Shown here: piece after piece, positions 1-7,782 of the stretch
Layout: every line of letters begins with the position of its first letter
How positions within the stretch are numbered: position 1 is the stretch's first letter
NCBI GenBank assembly: GCA_002167825.1
Contig: NHBS01000009.1
Coordinates: 19,926-28,499, forward strand
Length of the DNA: 8,574 nucleotides
Source of the DNA: Pelagibacteraceae bacterium TMED13
GTDB taxonomy: Bacteria > Pseudomonadota > Alphaproteobacteria > Methylaequorales > Methylaequoraceae
Direction of reading: 5' to 3'
Program-made: the position numbers and the translations under genes
Notes under the pieces: model-generated
What the model saw: the letters and a program-made list of their open reading frames with translations, nothing else
Told to the model about the DNA's origin: nothing
Database searches by the model: none

Positions 1-935
1 TGTAATATGCCATTAAAATCTCAAATATGCATTTTAGAAATGGGAATGAATAATAAAGGTGAAATCAAACGGTTAGCAAAGATTGCAAAACCAAATGTAA
101 ATATAATTACTAACATAGGTTCCGCACATGTTGGAAATTTAGTTAATAAGAAATCAATTGCACAAGAAAAGTCAGATATTTTTTTTTTTCAAATCCCAAA
201 GATTCTTTAATAATTCCACATGATGATGAATTTTATGAATTTTTAAAGAATAAAGCGTCAAAAAAATTTAACTTAATTTATAGTTTTGGAAAAAAAAGCG
301 CTTGTTCATTTAAATATTTTAAAAGTAAATACATAGATGAAATAGTAGAATTTAAAATTCTTGATAAAAACTATAATTTTCAGAGAAAGATAAGCTTTAA
401 TAACTGGGAAAAAAATATTGTCGTAATCCTAGGATTAATAAAAATTCTTGATCTTAAAATTAAGAGTTTAAAAAAAAAGATTGAACAACTGAGTCCAATT
501 GAAGGTAGAGGAAAATTACATTCGATTCGAGTAAACAAAAAAAAAATTATACTTATTGATGAATCATACAATTCCAGTCCAGATTCATTAAAAAAATCTA
601 TAGAAAACCTCTTGAATTTTAAAAAAATTCAAGGGAGGATAATTTGTATAATTGGTGATATGCTAGAATTAGGTAAAAATTCAACAAAAATGCATATTGA
701 AATCTCCGAAACCTTGAAGAAAGTTAAACCTGACATAGTTTACACTGTAGGTAAATATACAATTAATATCCGAAAAAGCTTGCCTAAAACAATTAAATCT
801 CTTCATTTCATGGATTATAAAAAAATTTATAATGAAATTCTAAAGGTTTTAAAAACAAATGATGTAATTATGATTAAGGGATCCAACTCATCCAAGGTAA
901 ACTTAATATCCAAACAGCTTATAGAAAGTGACTGA
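1..935 (+). CDS. murF: MurF, UDP-MurNAc-tripeptide--D-Ala-D-Ala ligase, 5'-partial and frameshifted
   Basis: MurF is the cytoplasmic ATP-dependent ligase that adds D-Ala-D-Ala to UDP-MurNAc-tripeptide, the last soluble step of the peptidoglycan precursor. The window opens inside the central Mur-ligase domain, so the N-terminal domain and the ATP P-loop lie upstream. By comparison with a usual length of about 450 residues, some 140 are missing. Visible motifs are LEMGMNNKGEI (bases about 31-66), ITNIGSAHVG, then EGRGKLHS (about 501-524), the C-domain hallmark DESYNSSPDS (about 559-588), GDMLELG (about 654-674) and MIKGSNSSK near the end. The reading frame breaks at the T run 179-189. The first frame stops at 208-210, while the MurF match resumes in another frame (NPKDSLIIP from 192) and runs to TGA 933-935. 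One extra T, or two fewer, would join the halves into about 311 residues. The stop lies 2 bases before mraY. Identity is firm; whether the break is real cannot be told from the sequence. Confidence 0.9.
179..189 (+). repeat. 11-T homopolymer at the murF reading-frame break
   Basis: This is an uninterrupted run of 11 T. The upstream MurF frame reads through it as Ile-Phe-Phe-Phe and hits a stop at 208-210. The downstream MurF frame is offset by the equivalent of one missing T or two extra T. A run of this length is prone to indel errors in sequencing and to polymerase or ribosome slippage. No GC-rich stem precedes it, so it is not a terminator. Confidence 0.85.
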
Positions 936-937
936 AA

Positions 938-2026
938 ATGTTTTATTACTATTTAACGCAGTATATCGATTCTTTTAATTTCTTAAATTTATTTAACTAC
1001 TTAACATTTAGAGCTGGTGGTGCCTTATTTACTGCATTTTTTATCTCATTATTTCTTGGGCCAAAATTTATAAAAAAGTTAAAGAGTGTTCAAAAAAATG
1101 GTCAGCCAATCAGGAAGGATGGGCCAAAAAATCATTTGATAACAAAAGTTGGTACCCCAACCATGGGTGGTATGCTAATTCTAATTTCTTTATTCATTTC
1201 GGTGATTTTATGGACTGATTTAAGTAGCAAACTTGTTTGGTTAGTTTTTGGCGTGACTATTAGTTTTGGTCTTATTGGTGCATTTGATGATTATAAAAAA
1301 CTAAAAAACAATTCATCTGAGGGTATCAAAAGTGGATTAAGGCTTATTTTAGAATTTTGTGTCAGCTTTTTGTTCATCTATTTTATAAATAATATAATTA
1401 ATCCAGAGTATAAAAATATTGTTTTCATACCGTTTACAAAAGGATTATATTTTGACTTGGGAAATTTTTATTATTTATTTGCTTCAATTGTCATTGTTGG
1501 ATGCGCTAATTCTGTTAATCTTACTGATGGTTTAGACGGATTAGCTATTGGCCCAATAATGGTTACTGCATTGTCTTTTGCCTTTATAGCATATTTTACT
1601 GGGAATTTTATTTATTCAGAGTATTTAAAAATCCCCTATGTTAGTGACACCGGAGAATTGGTTATCATTTGTGTCGCGTTGATAGGCTCTGGTCTGGGTT
1701 TTTTATGGTATAATGCTCCCCCAGCAATGGTATTTATGGGCGACACTGGTTCTTTATCTATGGGTGGGGCCATTGGTGCTATCGCCATCGCTACAAAACA
1801 TGAGATAATTTTATCCATAATAGGGGGGATATTTGTTTTAGAAGCGCTATCCGTATTTGCTCAAGTAATTTCTTTTAAAACCACCGGAAAAAGAATCTTT
1901 AGAATGGCCCCGATTCATCATCATTTTGAACAAAAAGGATGGTCAGAATCGACAATAGTCATAAGATTCTGGATAATATCTATTATACTTGCACTAGTAG
2001 GTCTAGCAAGTCTTAAACTCAGATGA
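938..2026 (+). CDS. mraY: MraY, phospho-MurNAc-pentapeptide transferase
   Basis: MraY is the integral membrane enzyme that transfers phospho-MurNAc-pentapeptide from UDP to undecaprenyl phosphate, giving lipid I on the inner face of the cytoplasmic membrane. The 362-residue product has the usual length and about ten hydrophobic segments. Family motifs are complete: TPTMGGM (73-79), the acidic pair in FDDYKK (D117, D118), NLTDGLDGLA (194-203), FMGDTGS with the metal-binding aspartate D269, and the APIHHHF histidine triad (H327-H329). The ATG lies 2 bases after the murF stop with no strong Shine-Dalgarno sequence, suggesting translational coupling. The TGA stop overlaps the murD ATG as ATGA. 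Nothing is truncated or odd. The HHH motif and D-rich loops separate it from WecA-type relatives. Confidence 0.98.
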   Translation: MFYYYLTQYIDSFNFLNLFNYLTFRAGGALFTAFFISLFLGPKFIKKLKSVQKNGQPIRKDGPKNHLITKVGTPTMGGMLILISLFISVILWTDLSSKLVWLVFGVTISFGLIGAFDDYKKLKNNSSEGIKSGLRLILEFCVSFLFIYFINNIINPEYKNIVFIPFTKGLYFDLGNFYYLFASIVIVGCANSVNLTDGLDGLAIGPIMVTALSFAFIAYFTGNFIYSEYLKIPYVSDTGELVIICVALIGSGLGFLWYNAPPAMVFMGDTGSLSMGGAIGAIAIATKHEIILSIIGGIFVLEALSVFAQVISFKTTGKRIFRMAPIHHHFEQKGWSESTIVIRFWIISIILALVGLASLKLR

Positions 2027-3399
2027 CAATAATTAATCGATCTCTTTTCATTTTAGGGCTAGGTATTTCAGGAATGTCTCTAGCCAAAAAGTTAAATTTC
2101 CGAAATATTTATTGTTGGGATGATAATTCTGAAATAAGAGGTTTAGCAAAAAAACAACAAATTAATATTAAGGAACCTAATTTAAAGAACCTCAGGCATA
2201 CTGACTTTTTAGTTCTAAGTTCAGGTATGAATCATGAATCAAAAAGTCCACATAACTCAGTTGTAATTGCAAAATCTCTAAAGATTCCAATTATTTCAGA
2301 TATTGAATTGATTCATTTGTTAGGATTAAAAAATTATCTGATCGGAATAACAGGAACAAATGGAAAATCATCAACGACCAAATTTATTACTGATTCTTTA
2401 TGTCATAAGAATTTTCTAAAAGCTCAAGCATGCGGTAACATTGGAATTCCATTTACAGAACTTAAAATAAAAAAAGATTCTGTGTTAGTCATAGAGTGTT
2501 CTTCCTTTCAATTATCTAAAATAAATAACTTACGGTTTGATATCGCAATACTTTTAAATATCTCATCAGACCATATAGATTGGCATATGAGTTTAAAAAA
2601 TTATATAAACTCCAAGGAAAAAGTTTTTAAAAATCAAACTTTATCCAACCATGCAATTATTTGTATTGATGATAAGAATTGTAATAATATTGCAAATCAA
2701 TTTAAGAAAAAATATAAGAGTAAATTAATTAAAATTAGTGTTAAAAAAAAATTAAATGACGGTATTTTCCTCGAGGAATCCTATAATTATATAACAATTT
2801 TTAACTCTATAAACTCTAAGAGTATTAAAATAAATAAGAAATCGATAAGTTTAGCTTTAACTAAGGCGAATCTTCAGAACATCCTCGCTACTTATACGGT
2901 AAATTTTATCTTGAAACAAAATATAAACCTTTTTGTTGAATCTTTAAAAAACATAGAAGTATTAGAACACAGGATGGAATATATCGGGAAATACAAAAAT
3001 ATTTGTTTTTATAATGATAGTAAATCAACTAATGTTAATTCTTCAATTTCAGCAATTGAGAGTTATGAAAATATATTCTGGATTCTAGGTGGTAGAAAAA
3101 AAGTTGGAGGACTGTCTGGTATCGAGAAAAATCTCAATAATATTTTAAAATCTTTTGCATACGGTGAATCTGGAGAAGAATTCAAAGAATTTTTGATTAA
3201 ATGTGGTATAAATTCTATTTATAAAGAAAGTCTTGAAGAAATTATTTTTAAAGCTGTAGAGCTTGCGCTGCAAGAAAATCAAAAAATAAATGTTATTTTC
3301 TCTCCATGTGCATCTTCATTTGATCAATTTAAAAACTTTGAGGATAGAGGTGATTTTTTTAAAAAAACTGTAAAAAAAAGTGTTAAAATTGAAAAATAG
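2023..3399 (+). CDS. murD: MurD, UDP-MurNAc-L-alanine--D-glutamate ligase
   Basis: MurD is the cytoplasmic ATP-dependent ligase that adds D-glutamate to UDP-MurNAc-L-Ala. The 458-residue product carries all three domains. The N-terminal UDP-binding part has LGLGISGMSLAKK (11-23). The ATP P-loop is GITGTNGKSSTTK (108-120, K115). ECSSFQL (158-164) and LNISSDHIDWH (178-188) follow, and K198 in NSKEK sits where MurD has its carbamylated lysine. The C-terminal domain has HRMEY (316-320), NDSKSTN (331-337), GGRKKVGG (356-363) and SPCASSFDQF...FEDRG (427-443). The CSSFQL and SFDQF motifs distinguish MurD from MurC, MurE and MurF. Its ATG overlaps the mraY stop by 4 bases, and its 3' end overlaps ftsW by 20 bases if the ftsW GTG start is right. 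No strong ribosome binding site is visible. Confidence 0.98.
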   Translation: MTIINRSLFILGLGISGMSLAKKLNFRNIYCWDDNSEIRGLAKKQQINIKEPNLKNLRHTDFLVLSSGMNHESKSPHNSVVIAKSLKIPIISDIELIHLLGLKNYLIGITGTNGKSSTTKFITDSLCHKNFLKAQACGNIGIPFTELKIKKDSVLVIECSSFQLSKINNLRFDIAILLNISSDHIDWHMSLKNYINSKEKVFKNQTLSNHAIICIDDKNCNNIANQFKKKYKSKLIKISVKKKLNDGIFLEESYNYITIFNSINSKSIKINKKSISLALTKANLQNILATYTVNFILKQNINLFVESLKNIEVLEHRMEYIGKYKNICFYNDSKSTNVNSSISAIESYENIFWILGGRKKVGGLSGIEKNLNNILKSFAYGESGEEFKEFLIKCGINSIYKESLEEIIFKAVELALQENQKINVIFSPCASSFDQFKNFEDRGDFFKKTVKKSVKIEK

Positions 3400-4480
3400 T
3401 CAAGTAAATAATAGTTGGTGGGGGAGTATAGATAAAATTATTTTTATACCTGTTTTGGTTTTATTGTTTATTGGTGTAATAGCGATATCAAGTGCGTCTC
3501 AAAAGCTTGGAACAGTAAATCTAAAATCGAATCTGATGTGGAATAAACATCTAGTTTTCTGCCTATTAAGTCTTTTTACAATCTTTATTATTTCAAAACT
3601 TTCTACAAAGCAAATCATTATATTATCTTTTTCATTATTTTCTCTATCCATAATTTTATGTTTTATAGCACTAATAGTTTCTCAGGAAACAAAAGGAGCA
3701 ACAAGATGGCTTAACTTAACATATTTTTCAATTCAACCTTCAGAACTAGCCAAACCGACCTTTATAATTTTAAGTTCTCTATTATTTGTTCGATATAAAA
3801 TAAAGGAAGATTTTTCTCTAATTGTGAATCTTTTTTGTCTTTCTTTGATTTCTTTAATATTAATAATTCAACCCGACTTCGGAATGTTTATATTAATCTG
3901 CGTTGTATGGATAATTCAATTATTTACTATTAATATAAAGTCAAAGATTTTATTTCCTATTATATCATTTATTTTAGGAGTTTTTTTATTATGCTTTTTT
4001 ATACTCGATCACGTAAGATTCAGAATAATGAACTATTTATTTTCCGATATTGGTGATAATTATCAAATTATGAAATCAATTGACTCCTTTAAAAGCGGAG
4101 GTCTTTTTGGTCAAGGGATAGGTGAAGGTGTAATTTCAAAGAAACTTCCAGACTCGCATTCGGACTTTGTTTATGCATTAATATCAGAGGAATTAGGAAT
4201 CATTGTTGCCATTATTATTTTACTTCTTTATGTAATTCCATACGTCAGAATTCATTATATATGTCAAAGATCTTCAAATCTATTTACAATTACATCACTT
4301 ACTGGATTATCAAATATTTTTTTATTTCAAACTATCATAAACATTTCTTCTACGCTGAATATAATCCCTACTAAAGGGATGACACTGCCTTTTATTTCTT
4401 ATGGGGGATCATCTTTGATTTCAAGTGCGCTACTAATTGGGTTTATACTAGTTTTAATAAGGGATGGTATTAATGAATAA
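3380..4480 (+). CDS. ftsW: FtsW, SEDS-family peptidoglycan glycosyltransferase of the divisome
   Basis: FtsW is a polytopic membrane protein that polymerises lipid II into glycan strands at the septum, in complex with a class B penicillin-binding protein (FtsI), which is not in this window. The product is 366 residues with about ten hydrophobic segments. SEDS motifs are clear: TKGATRWLNL (104-113) with FSIQPSELAKP (116-126), QPDFGM (164-169), GGLFGQGIGEG (240-250), KLPDSHSDFVYALISEELG (255-273) and PTKGMTLPFISYGGSS (330-345). D262 in SDF matches the catalytic aspartate of FtsW/RodA. The TKG before the PFISYGG motif and the dcw location favour FtsW over RodA. The chosen start is GTG at 3380, inside murD. 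An in-frame TTG at 3389 is the only close alternative, there is no ATG nearby, and no good Shine-Dalgarno sequence decides it. The 3' end overlaps murG by 8 bases. Confidence 0.95.
   Translation: MLKLKNSQVNNSWWGSIDKIIFIPVLVLLFIGVIAISSASQKLGTVNLKSNLMWNKHLVFCLLSLFTIFIISKLSTKQIIILSFSLFSLSIILCFIALIVSQETKGATRWLNLTYFSIQPSELAKPTFIILSSLLFVRYKIKEDFSLIVNLFCLSLISLILIIQPDFGMFILICVVWIIQLFTINIKSKILFPIISFILGVFLLCFFILDHVRFRIMNYLFSDIGDNYQIMKSIDSFKSGGLFGQGIGEGVISKKLPDSHSDFVYALISEELGIIVAIIILLLYVIPYVRIHYICQRSSNLFTITSLTGLSNIFLFQTIINISSTLNIIPTKGMTLPFISYGGSSLISSALLIGFILVLIRDGINE
4459..4464 (+). promoter_or_regulatory. Probable ribosome binding site of murG
   Basis: AAGGGA lies 8 bases before the ATG at 4473, inside the end of ftsW. 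It favours that ATG over the in-frame ATG at 4464, which overlaps the purine tract itself. Translation from 4473 gives MNKVFLVAGGSGGH, the usual MurG N-terminus. It is one of the few recognisable Shine-Dalgarno-like sites in this window. Confidence 0.55.
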
Positions 4481-5502
4481 AGTATTTCTTGTTGCAGGAG
4501 GTTCTGGAGGACATTTATTTCCAGCATTATCAGTACTTGACCAACTCAAAGGCTATGAGACTTTAATTCTAACGGATCAAAGAACTGAGCAATATTTAAA
4601 AAAATTAGAGGTGAAATATAGAAAAATTATTACAGCTAAAATACAAATTAATCTTTTTTTAATCTTCAACTTAATAAAATTATTTTTTAGTATTTTAGAT
4701 AATATTGCTATCATATTAAAAAGAAAACCTGATATCATAATTGGCTTTGGAGGATATTCTTCAATTCCAACATTAGTAGCTGCAAAAATTCTAAAAAAAA
4801 AAAATAATAATACATGAGCAAAATGCAGTTATGGGAAAGACAAACAGGATATTGTCTAAAATCGCTGATATTGTTGCTATCACCTTCCCTAAAACAAAAT
4901 TTGCTCCTAATAATGCAATTTATACTGGTATACCTTTGAGAAGGAAAAAAAAGATCGCAAATTTTAAAACAAAAAAGAAGAGGATATTTATTGTAGGTGG
5001 AAGTCAAGGAGCAAAAGTTTTTTCAACAATAATTCCTGAGTCATTAAAAAAATTAAATAAATCTCTATTAAAAAAGTTAATTGTAATTCAACAAGCTAGA
5101 GATGATGATCAAATGGAAATAAAAAAAAAATACCAAATACTTAAGGTAGAGCATAAAATAGAAAAATTCTTCTATAATATTTATGAAGAATATTATAATG
5201 CTGATCTAATTATCTGCAGATGCGGTGCATCAACATTAGCAGAGATTGGGACATTCTCTAAACCATGCTTACTATTTCCCCTTCCCACATCTATGAATAA
5301 TCACCAATATTATAATGCCAAGGAGTTTGAGAAAAGTAATAGATGTTTTATTTTTGATGAAAATAATCTAAGTGCAGAATTATTATCAAAAAAAATCGAA
5401 AAATTAATTTTTTTGGAAAAACAAAAAAAAAAATTGTATAATAGTCAAAAAAATATTCAAAAATTTTCTATCACAGATTTAATGAAAAGAGTAGCTAATT
5501 GA
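4473..5502 (+). CDS. murG: MurG, lipid II-forming GlcNAc transferase, frameshifted
   Basis: MurG is the membrane-associated GT-B glycosyltransferase that transfers GlcNAc from UDP-GlcNAc to lipid I, giving lipid II on the cytoplasmic face. The N-terminal half has AGGSGGHLFPAL (8-19, with H14) and GFGGYSSIP (91-99). Its frame runs into a TGA at 4815-4817 just after the A run 4793-4804. The expected HEQNAV motif appears at once in the next frame (HEQN at 4813-4824), followed by GKTNR, GGSQGA (175-180 in corrected numbering), RCGASTLAE (E257) and NNHQYYNAK. Removing one A joins the halves as KILKKKIIIHEQN and gives 342 residues, near the family's usual 350-360. I chose ATG 4473 over 4464 because of the AAGGGA site upstream and the family N-terminus. 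The gene overlaps ftsW by 8 bases, and its stop overlaps the murC ATG by 1 base. As written it would make only a truncated protein of about 114 residues. Confidence 0.93.
4793..4804 (+). repeat. 12-A homopolymer at the murG reading-frame break
   Basis: This is an uninterrupted run of 12 A. The upstream frame reads Leu-Lys-Lys-Lys-Asn and stops at 4815-4817. The MurG match resumes in the frame reached by skipping one A, giving Lys-Lys-Lys-Ile-Ile-Ile-His-Glu-Gln-Asn. The exact restoration of the HEQN motif by one base makes this run the evident site of the break. Confidence 0.88.
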
Positions 5503-6887
5503 TGTTTTTAAAGCAGAAGATTCATTTTATTGGAATTGGTGGTATTGGAATGAGTGCTATTGCAAAAATACTCTTTCAAAAAGGATTTAAAATTAGTGGA
5601 AGCGATCAAAATGAAAATCTAATTATCAAAGATCTTAAAAAAAAAGGTGTGAAAGTTTTTCTAAATCACTCCACCTCAAATGTTAATGACGTTGATATAG
5701 TTGTTTATTCATCGGCAATTAATAAAAATAATGTCGAACTAAAGGCCGCTAAAAAAAGAAAAATTCCTATTTTTTCTAGGGCAATGATGCTAGCTGAAGT
5801 TATGAGACTAAAACCCTCAATTACGGTTGCCGGCTCACATGGTAAAACAACTACAACATCATTGATTGCATGTATTTTCGAAAATGCAGGACTAGATCCA
5901 ACAGTAATTAATGGGGGAATCATAAATAGTATTGGTGCAAATGCAAAACTAGGTGATGGTAAATTTATAATAGCGGAAGCGGATGAATCAGATGGGTCAT
6001 TCACTTTACTACCTTCAACTATTGGTATAATTAATAATATTGATCTTGAGCATCTAGACTTCTATAAAAGTATAGATGAGATCAAAAAGGTATTTATAGA
6101 GTATGCTGAGAAGATTCCATTTTATGGTTTTTTATGTGTATGTAACGATGACAAAAATAGTAAAAGTATAATTAAATATATAAAGTCAAAACCAATCATC
6201 ACTTTTGGCACTTCAGAATCTTCTAATTTTATAGCAAAAAACATTAAAACGCTAAAGAATTCTATTTCTTCTTTTGATATTTGTATAAACTTCAAATCAA
6301 AAAAAATTATAAAAAATATTCAAATACCTCTTATAGGAAAACATAATGTTTTAAATGCTTTATGCGCTTTTAGTGTTTGCTACCAGCTTAATATACCAAT
6401 AAAAAAAATTTATGAAGGTTTGAAAAAATTCTCTGGGGTTAAAAGAAGATTTTCCATCCTTAATAAGAGTAGTAAATCCATGATAATAGATGATTATGCA
6501 CACCATCCGAGTGAAATTAAAACTACGCTAGAATCTTTAAAAAAAATTACAAGAAATAAAGTAGTAGCCATTTTTGAACCTCATAGATATACCAGAATCA
6601 ACGGTCTTTTAAAAAAGTTCATAGAAAGTTTTTCAAAGGCAGACTTTATATTTATTTTGCCTATATATTCCGCGGGTGAAAAAAATATAAAAAAAATAAC
6701 AAATTTACATCTTGAAAAAATATTCAAAAAAAAATTTAAAAATAATAAAATAATAAAAGCAGTGGAAAAAGAACAAAATCTATTTAAAGATCTAAAAGAT
6801 CTTTATAAAGATGAAAATAATATAATATTTTTAGGTGCAGGCTTAAGCACAAATATTGCCCAAAAATTCTCAATTTACATAGAGTGA
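5502..6887 (+). CDS. murC: MurC, UDP-MurNAc--L-alanine ligase
   Basis: MurC is the cytoplasmic ATP-dependent ligase that adds L-alanine to UDP-MurNAc, the first amino acid of the stem peptide. The product is 461 residues, a normal length. Motifs are HFIGIGGIGMSAIAKIL (8-24) in the UDP-binding domain, the P-loop GSHGKTTTT (111-119, K115), EADESDGSF (159-167), NIDLEHLDFY (179-188), DDYAHHPSEI (330-339) and FEPHRYTR (358-365), with FLGAGLS near the C-terminus. The DYAHHP and EADESD motifs are specific to MurC within the Mur ligases and the related Mpl. Mpl is unlikely given the SHGKTTT loop and the dcw position. The start is ATG 5502, which shares its A with the murG stop (TGATG). A TTG one codon upstream (5499) is possible but less likely. 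The stop is 1 base before the murB ATG. Confidence 0.97.
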   Translation: MFLKQKIHFIGIGGIGMSAIAKILFQKGFKISGSDQNENLIIKDLKKKGVKVFLNHSTSNVNDVDIVVYSSAINKNNVELKAAKKRKIPIFSRAMMLAEVMRLKPSITVAGSHGKTTTTSLIACIFENAGLDPTVINGGIINSIGANAKLGDGKFIIAEADESDGSFTLLPSTIGIINNIDLEHLDFYKSIDEIKKVFIEYAEKIPFYGFLCVCNDDKNSKSIIKYIKSKPIITFGTSESSNFIAKNIKTLKNSISSFDICINFKSKKIIKNIQIPLIGKHNVLNALCAFSVCYQLNIPIKKIYEGLKKFSGVKRRFSILNKSSKSMIIDDYAHHPSEIKTTLESLKKITRNKVVAIFEPHRYTRINGLLKKFIESFSKADFIFILPIYSAGEKNIKKITNLHLEKIFKKKFKNNKIIKAVEKEQNLFKDLKDLYKDENNIIFLGAGLSTNIAQKFSIYIE

Positions 6888-6888
6888 G

Positions 6889-7782
6889 ATGTTTAATTAT
6901 TTTAATAAAAATAACTTTTTTTTTAATTATAACTTAGGTTCAAAAACATGGTTCGGTACGGGAGGTAAATGTTTTTGCTTTATTACTGTTGATTCAAAGA
7001 GAACGATTAGTATTATCCTAAAGTATTTTAAAAGAGTATTTCCTGTTTTTATAGTTGGTGCTGGTTCGAACCTAATAGTTAGAGATGGCGGTATCAACGG
7101 AATTGTTATAAAGCTAGGTAAATCTTTCTCTCAAATTAAGCTTTATAAAAAAGAATCTATTTTAGAAATTGGGGGTTCTACAAAAGATTTTGAGATTTCA
7201 AAATTTTGTTTAAAAAATAATATTACAGGATTTGAATTTTTAAGTGGAGTACCTGGCACCCTAGGTGGTAATTTAAAAATGAATGCGGGTTGCTATGGTC
7301 ATGAAATTTGCGATAACTTCCTTGAATGTGAGGTTATAAATAATGTTGGTGAAAAAGTAGTGAAAAAAAAGAAGGATATCACTTTTGGTTATAGAAGCTC
7401 TACATTAGGTGATGATATTGTTATCAGTGCTAAATTTAAGGTGAACTATGCTAAGACAAAAACAATTAGTGATAAAATTAAAACTATTATCAAAGAAAGG
7501 AAAATGAGTCAGCCAGTCGGAGTAAGAACTGGAGGAAGTACATTTTCTAATCCCAAAAATCACTTAGCGTGGAAACTAATTGACGCAATTAAATATAGAG
7601 GTAAGAGTTGTGGAGGGGCAATGGTTTCTGAACATCATTCAAACTTCTTTATAAACAATAAATCAGCAACTTCTCTTGATTTAGAACTTTTAGGTGAAGA
7701 AATAAGAACAAAAGTATGGGATAAATATAAAATAAAACTAGAGTGGGAAATAGCAAGAATTGGTAAATATAAAAAAATATAA
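6889..7782 (+). CDS. murB: MurB, UDP-N-acetylenolpyruvoylglucosamine reductase
   Basis: MurB is the cytoplasmic FAD-dependent, NADPH-using reductase that converts UDP-GlcNAc-enolpyruvate to UDP-MurNAc. The product is 297 residues, the length of the short (type II, non-E. coli) form. Visible motifs are TWFGTGG (20-26), the FAD-binding VGAGSNLIVRDGG (56-68), SGVPGTLGGNLKMNAGCYG (119-137), FGYRSS (166-171), RTGGSTFSNP (213-222), where S217 matches the catalytic serine, SEHHSNFFIN (247-256), and EWEIARIG (285-292), where E287 matches the catalytic glutamate. The GGSTFSNP and EWEIRRIG-type endings closely resemble alphaproteobacterial MurB. The ATG is 1 base after the murC stop, and the 3' end overlaps the proposed ddl start by 23 bases. 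Confidence 0.97.
   Translation: MFNYFNKNNFFFNYNLGSKTWFGTGGKCFCFITVDSKRTISIILKYFKRVFPVFIVGAGSNLIVRDGGINGIVIKLGKSFSQIKLYKKESILEIGGSTKDFEISKFCLKNNITGFEFLSGVPGTLGGNLKMNAGCYGHEICDNFLECEVINNVGEKVVKKKKDITFGYRSSTLGDDIVISAKFKVNYAKTKTISDKIKTIIKERKMSQPVGVRTGGSTFSNPKNHLAWKLIDAIKYRGKSCGGAMVSEHHSNFFINNKSATSLDLELLGEEIRTKVWDKYKIKLEWEIARIGKYKKI

Noticed and set aside
179..210. T-rich stretch as a rho-independent terminator
   Set aside because: No GC-rich inverted repeat precedes the T run, and MurF coding sequence continues on both sides.
612..935. A separate small gene of 107 codons starting at ATG 612
   Set aside because: The same frame is open upstream to about 192 and carries MurF motifs (EGRG, DESYNSSPDS) before this ATG, so it is the C-terminal part of murF.
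4815..4817. TGA in murG as recoded tryptophan (alternative genetic code)
   Set aside because: Reading through it in the same frame does not give MurG sequence, whereas the HEQN motif is in another frame. TGA also serves as the normal stop of murF, mraY, murG and murC.
4735..5007. Minus-strand open frame opposite murG
   Set aside because: It lies wholly over conserved MurG sequence, has no recognisable motif, and looks like the shadow of the plus-strand gene. The same holds for the other minus-strand frames, such as 1636-1818, 5705-6004 and 8032-8319.
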